This document shows, one piece after another, positions 1 to 11,397 of a DNA stretch of 64,000 bases. Position numbers and translations under genes: made by a program. Positions within the stretch are counted from its first letter, which is position 1; every line of letters starts with the position of its first letter. Location: the NCBI GenBank assembly GCA_964016985.1, contig OZ024828.1:8336610-8400609 (forward strand), given 5' to 3'. Below the pieces are notes generated by a model. The model saw only the letters and a list, made by a program, of their open reading frames with translations, ran no database searches and was not told the origin of the DNA. Source of the stretch: Anodontia alba (lineage: Eukaryota > Mollusca > Bivalvia > Lucinida > Lucinidae).

Positions 1-756
1 CGCGAGACATTGGTGAAAAGGTGAAACAAAATAGTGCAAAAAATAAAGCGAAATGTAGCAAATACTTTCAGTTTTTATGCAATAATAGTGATCAAACATG
101 GTTTTTCAATGCATTAACATTCGCCAGGTCCCTTGGGAGGTGTTGAAAACCGCGGCCTCCTTATATTATCAAAGATTTAGTTTGACTTAAGTGTGTTTTC
201 AGTGTTTGGCATAATGATAGTCAACTTTACTTTTAAACTTAAGCACACTTTGAATATCGCCTTGTTGATCCTATGGTCTGAAAATTTACAGCCCAAAGAA
301 GGGATGTGAGCCTGATATTCCTGGTTCCAAGTCAGGCATCTTTGCTTAACCAATTGGCTAGCATGATTAAAATATACTTGGTATTCTTAAGATTTTTTTG
401 TCCAAACCAGACAAATATTTGGAAAAAATATCTGGAGGTCAGGGTAGATACGGTAGGTAACTTTTTCTCAAAACTGATGAAGGTAACTTTGCATGCTATT
501 GCTGAAAAAAAAAAATAAAAAAAATTCAGAATTCAATTTGAAATACTTTTCATTTTCTTCACTGAAATCAGGGTCCAACATTTTGTGCAAATTGTCTTGT
601 GCATGTAAACCCTATTTTCTGAGAAAACTATTTTCTGAAGAAACATATGCTAAATATCCACGTGTCACCTATTGATACATCATTTACTTGAGCATTATTT
701 TCATATCAACAATTTTTGACAGAAAAAGTGCCTTTATATATAGCTAAGAGAATGCT
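1..756. other. Intergenic or SET intronic sequence, no gene recognised
   Basis: I see no coding exon on either strand. The missing C-terminal exons of SET, which should read leftwards from here, are not in this stretch, so they lie outside the window. Around 540-650 there is a decayed half of a foldback repeat with the 'gcaaattgtct' arm found in intact copies elsewhere. Confidence 0.5.
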
Positions 757-895
757 AATATTTTTCTTATTTCTCAACAAAAAACATAAATTGCAGTACT
801 CATTAGAAGGGCCTCTCTGAAACGCTTCTCTTGAGTACCCATAACAAATGTTTCCATGGGGAAATAAGAAAAATATCAGTACTTTTTGGATGAAA
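757..895. repeat. Foldback repeat, family FB-A, degenerate copy
   Basis: The two ends mirror each other ('tttttcttatttctc' on the left, 'gaaataagaaaaat' on the right) around a decayed centre with 'tactcattagaag'. Its right flank is interrupted by the Helentron-like element starting at 896; the expected outer arm with 'cttatctgg' resumes after 2695. Confidence 0.6.
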
Positions 896-2695
896 CAAGA
901 GCTGTCTTAGGACAGTGTAGCTCGCCTGCTGGGCACATTTTGTATCGTACCATTTTTATCATTCAGAAATCAAAGACCAAGGTTCCGTTCTAAGGCAAAA
1001 ATCACTGAACCATGAAATTTAGGTCACACTGACCTACATATATACTGAGGTCACTCTTTGTGTCACATGGAACTAACATCTAAGGTACGACATTTCTCTG
1101 TCAAATAGTCTTCAAGTTATAAGGCATAATCTCTGGTCCATGAAACAGGTCACACTGACCTACATACATGTATGTTCTGAAGGCACTCTTTGTGTCACAT
1201 GGAACTAATATCCAAGGTATGACATTTCTCTATCAAATAGTCTTCGAGATATAAGGCATAATCACTGGACCATGAAATATAGGTTAAATCGACCTTCATA
1301 CATTTTGAGATCACTCTTAGTGTCACATGAAACTAATATCCAAGGCATGACATTTCTCTATCAAATAGTCTTCAAGTTATAAGGCATAATCATTGGACCA
1401 TGAAATATAGGTCACACTGACCTAATTATATTTTGAGGTCACTCTTCGTGTCACATGGAACTAATATCCAAAGTATGACATTTATCCATCAAATAGTCTT
1501 AGAGATATAAGGCAAAATCACTGGATCATGAAATAAAGGTCACTAAACTGTGAAATGTAGGTCACCATGACCTTCACCCCATGTCACTTAAAGCAATGTC
1601 ACAAGGTCGACTGATGCATTACCTAGGATGGGGTCTTACTAATCACCCCATGGCACCCCACTGCACTAAATTATTTCATTGTATTTATTAATTAAATGCT
1701 GAAATTACACCAGGGTATTAGTTTTATGTATCAAAATTTGTTTTTGTGATAGTTTAACTTAAGACATTAACCTTACTTCAAGTGCTTATCTCGGGGTACT
1801 TAAGCACTCAATATAAATTCTCTGTTTATTTAAATAAGATGAAAACAAGTAATACAAAACTATTAAAATGTCCCGATAATCCCAAACACATATTTTATGT
1901 AAATTTACATATATTTTGATGCCGTGGGGTGCAAAAATTTACGAGAGGTTTAAACATAATAACAGTTTTGATTCAAACACAAAACTATTATTGTCCATCT
2001 GAAGCACATATTTTATGGTAAATATACATATCTTTTGATGCCGTGGGGTACAAACAAAAATACACTAGAGTTTTAGACATAATATTTTAAATCAAACACA
2101 AGTCATCAATATAAATTCTCTGTTTAATAAGATGGAGACAAGTATTATAAAACTATTCTTGTCCATCTAAAACACATATTTTATGGTAAATACACATATA
2201 TTTTGATGCCGTGGGGTGCCATGGGGTGATTAGCAGGACTGCCTAGGATGTGTTTACAATGCTGGCATAACAGAAATGCACTAAACACTTTACAAGAGGT
2301 GTCCTGGATTTTGAACCCTAGCCCCACCCCAGGGCATGAAGCCAGGGGCCAATACCTAAGGACACTTAGATGACCCCTCCAGGCACCCATGTTCCAAATA
2401 TGAAAGCTTGTTGACAACTTACTACTAAGATATAAGCATATGAAAAACTTAAACACAGCATTAGGTGTTCTAGATTTTGACCCCTAGCCCAACCCTGGGG
2501 CATGAACCCAGGGGTCTGTTCTCATGGAATCACAGAAGACCCTCCCAGGCACCAATGTTCCAAATATGAATGCTTTGTGTTGAATGACTGCAGAGTTAAG
2601 CATTTGAAAAACTTTACGGCAGTGTTATGGGAACGGGAACACGGACGACCGGAATAACTACAATAGCTCTCCTTGTACTTTGTACAGGTGAGCTA
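896..2695 (-). mobile_element. Helentron-like non-autonomous element (reverse orientation)
   Basis: Read on the minus strand it begins in a T run followed by AGCTCACCTG and a short hairpin near 2670-2690, and ends with GGCGAGCT, a CTGTC/GACAG hairpin and CTCTTG at 896. Head and tail carry matching subterminal inverted repeats. The interior holds about four tandem units of roughly 129 bp (1017-1560). These are homologous to the 127 bp units of the element at 53898-59213, so the two belong to one family. There is no coding sequence. Assignment to Helentron-associated non-autonomous elements is by structure only. Confidence 0.6.
1637..2233. mobile_element. Nested terminal-inverted-repeat element, about 0.6 kb
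   Basis: The left end CTAATCACCCCATGGCACCC is the reverse complement of the right end finishing ATGGGGTGATTAG. Inside are three direct repeats of a segment containing 'gatgccgtggggt' near 1920, 2040 and 2205. It sits within the Helentron-like element, between its 129 bp units and its head region. No coding capacity was seen, and the transposon superfamily is unknown. Confidence 0.55.
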
Positions 2696-2738
2696 AAAAA
2701 ATGGCTTATCTGGATATCCTCTTATCCAGTGCTCTTAC

Positions 2739-2905
2739 CTCTGCCATTTCATCTGTTGTTGGATCAGAGGAGGAGTTGAACCAGCTGAAGAAAGATTTTC
2801 CATGACCCCTCTTCCTTTTCTTACTTCTTGGGGACAGTTTGGATTTGTCAGACAGATCCAAGTTATCATTCCACTCCACAGGTGTAGATTTTGAAGTAGG
2901 ACTGC
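2739..2905 (-). CDS. SET: SET exon 4
   Basis: On the minus strand a pyrimidine-rich AG acceptor precedes 2905 and a GTAAGAGC donor follows 2739. The exon starts with two bases that complete a glycine codon split with exon 3, then encodes 55 codons including STPVEWND, a basic KKRKRGHGK stretch and SFFSWFNSSSDPTTDEMAE. SET proteins have this order: a charged linker, then the SFFxWF motif of the earmuff domain. It ends in phase 0, and the following exon is not in the window. Confidence 0.93.
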
Positions 2906-3230
2906 CTGAAAATAGCTACTAAAATTCAACTGCTCCTAACTAGAAAACAACAATAAACAATAGTACCTTATTATGTTGTGTATGGACAAAAAAAGAAAAT
3001 AAAATGGCAGAGGGGAAAATACCTTGCAGAAAATTTTGACACATCTGGTCCCCTATATTAGTTGCATAAATTTTGGTATTCAACCTTATTACCACACTTA
3101 GGTTTTTCAAAATTACTTGGAATACTTAGTTGTTTTAAAGTATGTATCCAACTACTCAGGGTACCTTATAAAAAAAAGATCAGGAAAGGACTTATTTGAT
3201 GATGATTATGCGAAACTCTTTCCTGATTTT

Positions 3231-3313
3231 CTTCATAAAGGCATATGCTGTGGGTACTCATTTGAATTGCATCCACAAGTCAAATGAGTACCCACAACAT
3301 ATGCCTTTATAAA
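3231..3313. repeat. Foldback repeat, family FB-A core
   Basis: A palindrome with arms containing GGCATATGCTGTGGGTACTC and its reverse complement around a short asymmetric centre. It lies in the SET intron between exons 3 and 4. The intron sequence from 3314 to 3772 shows nothing else I recognise. Confidence 0.7.
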
Positions 3314-3772
3314 AAAGTAGACAAAAGTTACACTGGCTCTAATCTGAAGACTACGAAATTGCTTGACTGTGTGCTAATAGGAGTGTGTGTGGAAATTAGG
3401 TCAAATACGGTAATTGCATTCCATTTCTGGTAATGTCCAGCTAGTAGTCCAAATGAAAATCAAGTCCAAATCCGATTTATCAAAATCAACATTTTATTAC
3501 ATATTTATCTGAAAACCAGTTGTGGTCTCTATCACCTGATAACCAGCAGCTCACTAGACACAAGACATTTAAATTCATTACGGAATTATGAAAGTGGCAA
3601 AATCAAAAGGAAATGTAAAGAATTTCTCTCATGTCCACAGACTGGTGCCAAACTGGTAGAGTTTCCCATAATTTCATTAAAATATGCATTATGTGGAAAA
3701 AATAAGATAAATATAAATAAAGTTTTGGCTGAAGAAAGCATCACATGTAAAGTTACATGTATATCAGCATAC

Positions 3773-3893
3773 CTGATGGCGATGACAGGTGGAACTCTTT
3801 TGTAAGAACGTCATTGATGAAGAAAGGATTCTTAGCAAATGTGAATGTCATCTTATATCCTGATTTAATATCTTCAAACTCCTCAATATAAAG
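3773..3893 (-). CDS. SET: SET exon 3
   Basis: The acceptor reads GTTTCAG and the donor GTATGC on the minus strand. The 121 nt encode 40 codons plus one base (phase 1), including [16 protein letters not shown] and KEFHLSS, the central beta strands of the SET/NAP earmuff domain. Both junction phases agree with the neighbouring exons. Confidence 0.95.
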
Positions 3894-3936
3894 CTGAAAC
3901 AGAAGTTAGCTTAACCATTACCACTCTCTGGGCAAA

Positions 3937-4120
3937 TTCGGCAGAAGACAAACTGATAGTAATTATTTTTTCTTCCTTTTCATAGAAAACAGGATTTGCA
4001 TTTCATGCAAACTGTCTCCACTGGAGACAATTTGCATGACATGTCAAATCCTGTTTTCTGAGAAAAACAAGAAAAATATTTCAAAGTCATCTGCTGAAAA
4101 TTTTACCCAGCATGCTCAGC
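3937..4120. repeat. Foldback repeat, family FB-B
   Basis: A long palindrome centred on CTCCACTGGAG near 4020, with arms containing AGACAATTTGCATGA and CAAATCCTGTTTTCT. The outer arms carry 'ctgctgaaaattttaccc'. The same consensus recurs at 20925, 23665, 24606, 50832, 51086 and 51760. Confidence 0.75.
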
Positions 4121-4745
4121 TTTAAGCAGACCAGACACACTTGGTAGATGTTGACCATTTTTTTTTACAAGGGAGACAATTTTTGTGGCTTCCTGCTTTT
4201 ACTTTCCTGTACATCAAGCCCTTCTGAAAAAATGTGTCTACTCTAAAAGGAAAGAGTTCCTTTTGATATTTACTTACCTTAGGCTTAAGTAAACTATTTC
4301 CTTTAAGAGCAGACATCTTTTCTGGAAGGAGGTAAAAACAATGAGAGAATTCACTCCCTTGAAAGTTTATCCATTCCCATTAAGGGAATGTATAAACCTC
4401 CAAAAGAAATAAAATGGACAAAAATCTATACCTCCTTTCAAACTGGGTGCTAATCTTAAAGGAGAGAATTGGCTCCCTCAGTTTTTAAAGGCTTCAAATA
4501 CCAGAGAAGCAAGTTCCTGTCTTAAAAATTGTCTCCCTTTACAAAATGGCAGCAAAATCTTTCATATGTATCTGTTCACCTTAAAGCTTATATATATGGA
4601 AAACTGGGCATCAAAGATTAAAATACCAAAGCAGAGTTTGATCAGTTTGCATCGTATGCCATTCAGCCAGAATTTTAGATATGTCACCAGTAGTCACACC
4701 AGTTCAATTAAATGACATGTCACCAGTAATCAAACTGACCAAATG

Positions 4746-4976
4746 TTCATTAACTCTTTCACGGCTAGTGGCGACTTTTGTCATCTGCTGACAACCTTTG
4801 CAAACAGTTTGGACCCAGATCAGACCCGACAAAAGGTCGGGCCTGATCTGGATCTAAACTGTTTGACACTCTGATGGTATTCCTGAAAGAGTTTTTGGAA
4901 AAAGTTATTTTTTTTTTAAAAATATCCACAGATGACAAAAAATCATGCAAAATTACCCAGCATGCAAAGAGTTAAG
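4746..4976. repeat. Palindromic MITE with TTAA-type ends (family FB-D)
   Basis: The outer ends are TTAACTCTTTCACGG on the left and CATGCAAAGAGTTAA on the right. The centre is a palindrome of CAGATCAGACCCGAC type, flanked by CAAACAGTTTGGAC and its complement. TTAA at both outer ends suggests a piggyBac-type target duplication. The sequences 4121-4745 and 4977-5728 hold no other feature I can support, apart from a fragment of the same palindrome at 5150-5205. Confidence 0.6.
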
Positions 4977-5728
4977 GACTTGTTATCAGTAGTCAAACCG
5001 ATAAAATGTTCAAATTTAAGGACATGTCACCAGTTGTCAAACTGATAAAAATTAAATGCTCAAATTTAAGGCTAAGTACAGTAATTTCAGTAAATATTCA
5101 AACTCTTTATACCATACTTATCCAGCTGTTTCTTAAATACTTAGAGGAATGGCAAACAGTGTTGACCCTGATCAGGAAGAGTCAGATCTGAATCTGCACT
5201 GTTTGTATTTTGTCAGAAACTGTGGTGTACAAAATTTTAGGATATTTACCATAATGCCATATGTAAGATTTAAAGTATCTGAATATTTAATTATCATGAT
5301 TATGGTAGAAGAATTTTGACAACTAAAAAGCACTTCAGATAAAATGGCAGTGCCCCAGTCAACTCCTTCCAATGAATCTTTGTTCTTCCATTTTTTCCTT
5401 TCCTCTTTTCCTCCCATCTGAAGACGCTTTTTCAAACAAAAATACTGAACCCTTTCTTATTTCTTCTAAAAACAAACATTGACTAACACTTCTTATTATC
5501 TGGGTATATTCAGCAGAATAATATTTTTCTTGTTCCCCATCCCCAAGAAAATAATGTTTGACATTTCATACAAATTGTCTTTAAGAAAGAGGAAATGCCA
5601 AATCCTCACAGTCTGATGACGGTTCTTGATGATGACCTAAACTGTCACAGTAAGTGAATATTTTCTTCGGGATATGTTAAATGAATATAATACATGGAAT
5701 AATGTGATATTCTGTTCTGATGAAACTA

Positions 5729-6087
5729 CACCATAACCTCTTTATACCACCATCACTGGGATCCGAAGTGAAAATCCTGTTAGCTTAAACAACCATGTTG
5801 TATCCAAACAAAAATGTCGATTATATAGAAAAATGACCATATTATACAGAAAAATGGCCATATCTGGTCATTTTTTTTAATACAATCTAGCCATTTTTGT
5901 TTGGATTGTGTTGTATCCACACAAAGTCAAATGTGTAGATTATATAGAAAAATGACCACAAATGGTCATTTTTCTATATAATCTACACATTTCTGTTTGG
6001 ATACAACACTGTTGGGGTCTACTTTAAACCGTCTTCTTATACCTGAACCATTTTATAATCAATTGTCTTATAAAGAGGTTCCAGTGC
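5729..6087. mobile_element. MITE with CCTCTTTAT inverted ends
   Basis: The left end CCATAACCTCTTTAT and right end ATAAAGAGGTTCCAG are imperfect inverted repeats. The interior holds two further palindromes built from 'gtttggatacaac' and 'atatagaaaaatgacca' arms. No ORF. It lies in the SET intron between exons 2 and 3. Confidence 0.6.
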
Positions 6088-6256
6088 ATTCAGTGAATTA
6101 AAATAATTTTTTTTTTTTTTTTGTGCATTTTTTTTTTTGGCCTAAAACTCTCCAAATTGAAACCCCCTTCCTGATATCTTCGCTCCAGTCCTGAAGAAGG
6201 GAGTGCGCTTTCTTGGTGTTTTATACTTATAATGAGAGTCTTGTGTATGTACTTAC

Positions 6257-6328
6257 ATGTTTAAGATAACGTAAGCACTGTTCCTCTTCTTCTGCTATGA
6301 TGGAACCAAGTTGAGGATGATTAATAAA
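6257..6328 (-). CDS. SET: SET exon 2
   Basis: A 72 nt exon of exactly 24 codons, phase 0 on both sides, encoding FINHPQLG, an acidic EEEEQ and LRYLKH. This matches the segment of SET that follows IPNFWVTT. The minus-strand acceptor is the CAG just before TTTATTAATC, and the donor is GTAAGT. An alternative AG eight bases further upstream in the reading direction would break the frame, so this acceptor was chosen. Confidence 0.93.
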
Positions 6329-6589
6329 CTGGTATTCTGTTAAGGATGACACAAGTATTGCAACTGTATATATGTTCTAGGTGCTATAAGTAATAAGACA
6401 AGAATTGTTAGAAGAGAATTTGGAGTGTGCTTTCTTGGTGTTTGTCACTAATCAGCATAGCTCTTGATAAGATGCTTTTTTTTCAGTCCAAAAGAATTGA
6501 TATTTTTTCTTATTTCTCCATTAAAACATATGTTGTGGGTACTCATTAGAAGCCCAGAGGCTTCAGTTAGAGGCTTCAGAAGCTTCAGT

Positions 6590-6699
6590 TTGAGTAAAGG
6601 GTGAAAATATTCTAATTACCAATGCCACTACCTGAGATCAAACCCAGGCCTCCTGCATGACAGGCCAACACTCTACCATGTAGCTATAAAAGCTGGCTT
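6590..6699 (-). mobile_element. tRNA-derived SINE (part before the LINE)
   Basis: Read on the minus strand there is a tRNA-like head: an A box in TAGCTACATGGTAGAGTG and a B box in GGGTTTGATCTC. The remainder of this copy continues at about 7943-7990 after a LINE insertion. A second, uninterrupted copy lies at 8095-8260. It is not a functional tRNA gene, because no cloverleaf acceptor stem closes. Confidence 0.65.
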
Positions 6700-7942
6700 G
6701 TGGAAGAGTGGATTGTGCGACTGATGCAGGGGATGTATGCAAATGCACGGAGCCGTGTCCGTGTTGGTGAGAGGTACAGTGAAGAGTTTGAAGTGAAGGT
6801 TGGTGTTCACCAAGGATCAGTACTCAGCCCACTGCTCGCTATCATTGTGCTTGAAGCCTTATCACGAGAGTTCCACTCTGGGGTCCCGTGGGAAGACCTC
6901 TATGCTGATGACCTTGTTATCATCGCTGAATCGCTTGAGGAATGTGTCAGGAGGCTCTTGACATGGAAAGAAGCAATGGAGAAGAAAGGACTGAGAGTAA
7001 ATGCAGGAAAGACAAAGATCATGATCTGCGGTACGGGACTGGACCTCCTGCAGAGTTCAGGCGAGTTTCCATGCACCACCTGCCACACTGGAGTGGGCAG
7101 CAACAGCATCTTCTGCAATGGCTGCAAGAACTGGGTGCACAAGAAATGCAGTGGGCTCAAGTGCTTGAAAAAAGACCCTGACTACAGACGTACACGGTGT
7201 CAGGGAAATGCATGCCCCTTGGATGGCAGACCACAGAAGGAAGTCCAGGTCGGACCTGACAAGCTTGAGGTGATAGCTTCCTTTTGCTACCTAGGATACA
7301 TGCTCTCAGCAGCAGGTGGCTGTGAACTTTCAACCACAACACATGTGAAAACCGCCTGGAAAAAGTTAAAGGACCTGCTACCAGTTCTCTCTTCACGCCA
7401 CCTCTCTTTCAAAACACGTGGCCATGTGTACAGCTCTTGTGTGCGGAGCCCAATGCTCTATGCCAGTGAGACTTTGCCATTGACAAAGCCAAACCTCCAG
7501 CGTCTGCTGTGAAATGACAGGGTAATGATCAGACAGATCTGCAATGTCAGACTGCAAGACATTGTCACCACCAGGTCCAATGAGCTACTTGTGCAGCTTG
7601 GCATTGAGGATCTGGACCTCATTCTGAAGGAGAGAAGACTCCGATGGTATGGACATGTGGAACGATCAAAAGGTGCATTCAAGACAGCCTTTGACATACA
7701 GGTTGATGGAAAGCGTGGGCCTGTGAGGCCCAAGATGACATGGAAACAGCTGACACAGAGGGATTGCAGAGAGTGGAAGCTCTCGGCCATCAACCCTCAT
7801 GATACACATACCTGGAGATCTGGTGTGAGATCTGCCATTCGTGCAGCAAGCCAGCTTTCTGAAAGGGGGCCCACTGGTGTGGATGTTGTCCCTGTACCTG
7901 CATGTTAATCAACCATCCGATTATGATGATTATGATGATATA
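6700..7942 (+). pseudogene. 5'-truncated LINE: reverse transcriptase 3' part with one stop codon
   Basis: A single frame from 6700 to 7908 is broken only by TGA at 7510-7512, an apparent CGA to TGA change; the frame continues unchanged on the far side. It encodes the palm of a non-LTR reverse transcriptase: VHQGSVLSPLL at about residues 36-46, catalytic YADD at 68-71 and GLRVNAGKTK. A Cys/His segment with PHD-like C4HC3 spacing follows (residues 125-172), then FCYLG and, past the stop, the RRLRWYGHVERS motif. The 3' end after 7908 runs into a short ATGATG-type repeat. Fingers, endonuclease and first ORF are missing. The simple-repeat tail suggests an RTE-like element; the clade is not certain. 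Confidence 0.9.
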
Positions 7943-8260
7943 TTGTACCACAAGGCAGTATAAGTGTATCATACACCTATCACTACTACATATTCCCCCT
8001 CCTAGTTTAGATTTGTCCTCGAATCTCCATTTCATTTGTCAATGAAACTTCCCTGTACATGGATGTGCTTTCTGTGGGTCATTTAGGTTGAACGCCAGAT
8101 GTAAAGGGTAATAATATTCTAAACATCAACCCACTGTCTGGGATCAAACCCAGGACCCTGTGTGACCAGCCGACACTCTACCATGTCGCTATAAATACCG
8201 GCTTGTACCGCAAGGCTGTACAAGTGTATCAAATACCTATCACTACTAAATTAGAATCAT
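7943..8260 (-). mobile_element. Rest of interrupted SINE plus a second intact SINE copy
   Basis: 7943-7990 resumes the SINE broken at 6700 ('accacaaggcagtataag', then 'acacctatcactacta'). The intact copy at 8095-8260 shows the uninterrupted order: B box, A box, then 'ggcttgtaccgcaagg' and 'acctatcactacta'. Comparing the two gives the LINE insertion point within the sequence GGCTTGTACC. Confidence 0.65.
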
Positions 8261-8292
8261 GCTACCCAATACACTCATGTGTGAACTAATAA

Positions 8293-9909
8293 CAAGAGCT
8301 CCGCCAAGCGGGGCATTATACGCCCGTGGCAAGTAATAAGATGTAGCACATAAACTGGCTCCTGTATAATTCAGTGCTCCGGATATATACTTTAAGTGGA
8401 ATTACAAAAAAAAATTTCATTGGGGCATATCTCTGCTGATATTTGATGAACTGTAACCTAAGGATCCAAGGTGGTCCAGAAATTAAGGGAGAAGTGACTT
8501 CTCCCTCCTGGGAAAATAGGGAGAAGTTTGCTGCTTCTAGGAAGAAGTGCTTTCTGACGGAGGACACACCACAGAAGCATGGCTATATTATAAGCTCATA
8601 TGAGCCTTTAGCTGATTTGATTTTCCTATAGCTGCTGCAAGAAATTTTTTTATAAACCTTTAACTTGTTTAATACTGATTTTATTTTTGTTCTTCAGGGG
8701 AGCCAAATCATAAGAGTAGTAAAAACAAAAACAAAACAAATTATGTATTTATAAAGATTTAATAATGGCAACCTTTCCTTGCAAATCTAATAAAAGATGT
8801 TAAAAAAAAAAAAATCAGTATCTTGCCCATATGACCAAAACTTTAGTTATTTGCAAAAAATATACCTATTATAAAACAAAATTTGCACACAATTACCTCT
8901 AAACAATATGCTGCAAAAAGTTTACAAAAACTTTCAAAGGGGCATAAATCTGCAAATATTTGGTGCACTGTAACCTTGAAATAATATGTGCTGCTCCACA
9001 TCATCGTGTAACTATTTATGAAGTTTCAGCTTGATCGGATGTAAACTGTAGGAAGATTTAGCCAGAAACAAAAAATTAATAGAAATTTTCAAAGGGTTTA
9101 ATTCTGCTAATATTTGGTGGCTGTAACCTTGAAACTAAATGCACTGCTCCACATCATGGTCTAACTACAAATCAAGTTTCAGCTTGATAGGATGTAACTG
9201 TAGGAGGATTTAGCCGGAAACGAAAAGTTTACTGAAATTTTCAAAGGGACATATCTCTGCCAATATTTGGTGGACTGTAACCTCGAAACAATGTGTGCTG
9301 CTCCACATCATGGTCTAACTGTACATGAAGTTTCAGCTTGATTGGATGTAAACTGTAGGAGGATTTAGCCAGAAACAAAAAATTAATAGAAATTTTCAAA
9401 GGAGTATAACTCTGCTAATATTTGGTGGACTGTAACCTTGAAACAATATGCGCTGCTCCACATCATGGTCTAACTACAAATCAAGTTTCAGCTTGATTGG
9501 ATGTAAACTGTAGGAGGAGTTAGCCAGAAATGAAAAGGCTACTAAATTTTCAAAGGAGCATAACTCTGCTAATATTTGGTTGACTGTAACCTCAAAAAAA
9601 TATGCGCTGCTCCACATCATGGTCTAACTGTACATGAAGTTTCAGCTTCATCGAATGTAAAATGTAGGAAGAGTTAACCAGAAATGAAAAGTTTACAGAA
9701 ATTTTCTAAGGGGCATAACTCTGCAAACATTTGGTGGACTGTAACCCCGAAACAATATGCGCTGCGCCACATCCTGGTCTAACTATATACCAAGTTTCAG
9801 CTTGATTGGATGTAAACTGTAGGAGTTAGCTGGAAACGAAAAAGTTTACGGACGGACGGATGCCATACCCCGTAACATAATACGTCCCGCTTTTCAAACG
9901 GGCGTATAA
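8293..9909 (-). mobile_element. Helentron-like element with about 153 bp tandem core
   Basis: On the minus strand the head after the T run is TATACGCCCGT, and the tail has ACGGGCGTATA, a CCGC/GCGG hairpin and CTCTTG, so head and tail are inverted copies. A short CCGT-type repeat lies next to the head (about 9850). The core has about six units marked by 'ggggcataactctgc' and 'gtttcagcttgattggatgt' between 8900 and 9845. No coding capacity was seen. Confidence 0.65.
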
Positions 9910-11130
9910 AAAGGTATCAAGATTTTTGATAGCTTGCATTAACCCTAAGACTGCACCTAAATTGGAGATCAGGCCTGTTAGAGGGGTAACCCCTATTTGA
10001 GAAGCTTACTCCCTTGATTTTGCCTTGATTTTGAAGGCATTTTCACACAAATTTTGCTGATCGTATGTGGCCATTTTACTGGAGATGAAATGATAACATG
10101 ACTTCCAGTCACAAGACAGACACCTGGCAACCAGGAACCATTTAAGACACTTAAAAAAAAAAGTTACAAGAGATCAGCACTACTGTATGCTAATCTGAAA
10201 GAAATAGGTGATATATGTAGGTTCTACTGTTGTTCCCACTTCTTCCTCATGGGAAATGGTTCATGTTTTATGGTCTTTTTTGGGTTTTTTTTTTTTACCA
10301 GATAATTAGATAAAGCTGATGAAGAGATCAATTGTCAAATTGCTGACAGCTTGAAATTCGGCATACTCGGTCTTTATTAGCATGGGTACAAAGCACTGGA
10401 CTTTCTAATGAAAAGTGGTGTGTTTGTATGCAAGTGGGTTTAGTCCTGTATGGGTCCTATGGGAGCACTTGCTCTGAATGGGTGCATCTGGTGGGTAAAC
10501 CCATCTGGTGTATAGTAAGTATGACAGGCTTTAGAGTTGGCAGACCCGTCAAAAAAAAAAAAAAAAATGTTTTGATTAGTACTCTAAAGCTTACCATACC
10601 TATCATTATGTCAATCAATCAAGAGACAGGATATACATATACAACTGAGTTGTGTTTATTGACTGCATAGTGCATGTCCCCAATAGGTGTACAATCAACA
10701 TGTTGCCAAACAAGTGTATAGACCACTCTTAATATCCTTTTCATCTGGGCTACAGACCATGTAATTACAATGTGACGCCACGTGATCAATAATTGTGGAT
10801 GGCACAATCATTTCCGGTTCCATTGATACCAACTGAATAAAGCCAAAATTCTGCAGGACATATAATTCCTTTTGGTTAATATTCACTCTTTGATAGGATG
10901 TTGGCAAGATGTACTATTTTGATTTTCAGTAAAGCGTTAATTTTGTGATAAGGTTAGAGTCCGGGCTAACAAATAAAAATGCAGTTTAAATATATGAAAA
11001 AAAAGCTAAACACCTGTCAGTACAGAATCAACTGCTGCGTAGCTGTGAATTATACTTGTTATTCTCCTGGCCAATACAGCTACAGATGCTTCATTACCAG
11101 AATATTTGAATGGGGTTTGTAAAAGGATAC
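9910..11130. other. SET intron 1, left part, no feature recognised
   Basis: There is a homopolymer A run near 10553-10567 and no exon, tRNA or repeat family I can name. Short ORFs here have no recognisable motif. Confidence 0.5.
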
Positions 11131-11397
11131 AGTAGTTACCCAAAAGTTTGGTATACTGCTGATCAGCTCATTTCTTTTGTCAAAGTGAGGCTTTCTTAAT
11201 TTATTGTACTTTTGTTCAATTTTAAGAATTTCTTCACTAGCTTTTTCATTCAGTGAATCTATTTCATTCTGACATGAATCAATGTCCTCCAAAACCTTTT
11301 GTGTTTGATCAAGTAAAATAGAATCGCCCTCCGATGATGCTTCAGAGGATAGTTTCTGAACTTTAGAAGGTGTCGGTTCACCCTTGGCTTCTGACAT
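11131..11397 (-). CDS. SET: SET exon 1, start codon
   Basis: The ATG is at 11397-11395 on the minus strand. The exon encodes 89 codons: a short N terminus rich in Ser/Glu, then a helix with [20 protein letters not shown] and YNKLRKPHF, ending at IPNFWVTT. This is the dimerisation helix and its exit in SET/NAP chaperones. The donor GT falls right after ACTACT. An earlier GTAACT inside the TGG-GTA sequence would cut off VTT, which SET normally keeps before the FxNHPQ segment, so it was not chosen. Confidence 0.95.

Larger units (their letters stand above)
2739..11397 (-). other. SET: SET gene span (histone chaperone, partial)
   Basis: SET (TAF-I beta, I2PP2A) is a nuclear NAP-family histone chaperone. 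It dimerises through a long N-terminal helix, binds histones through the earmuff domain and inhibits PP2A. Four coding exons on the minus strand join in frame: 11131-11397, 6257-6328, 3773-3893 and 2739-2905, giving 627 nt or 209 codons. The order is an acidic/serine-rich N terminus (about 1-35), the dimerisation helix with [16 protein letters not shown] and EQKYNKLR, then IPNFWVTT, the earmuff core with EFEDIKSGY and KEFHL, then SFFSWF. The rest of the earmuff and the usual acidic C-terminal tail lie outside the window. Introns range from about 0.87 to 4.8 kb and are full of repeats. Confidence 0.95.

Noticed and set aside
1..2700. Missing last exons of SET
   Set aside because: I searched the minus strand for the DDIWPNPLQYY-type segment and an acidic tail and saw neither; the stretch is mostly repeat. 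The exons are presumably beyond the window.
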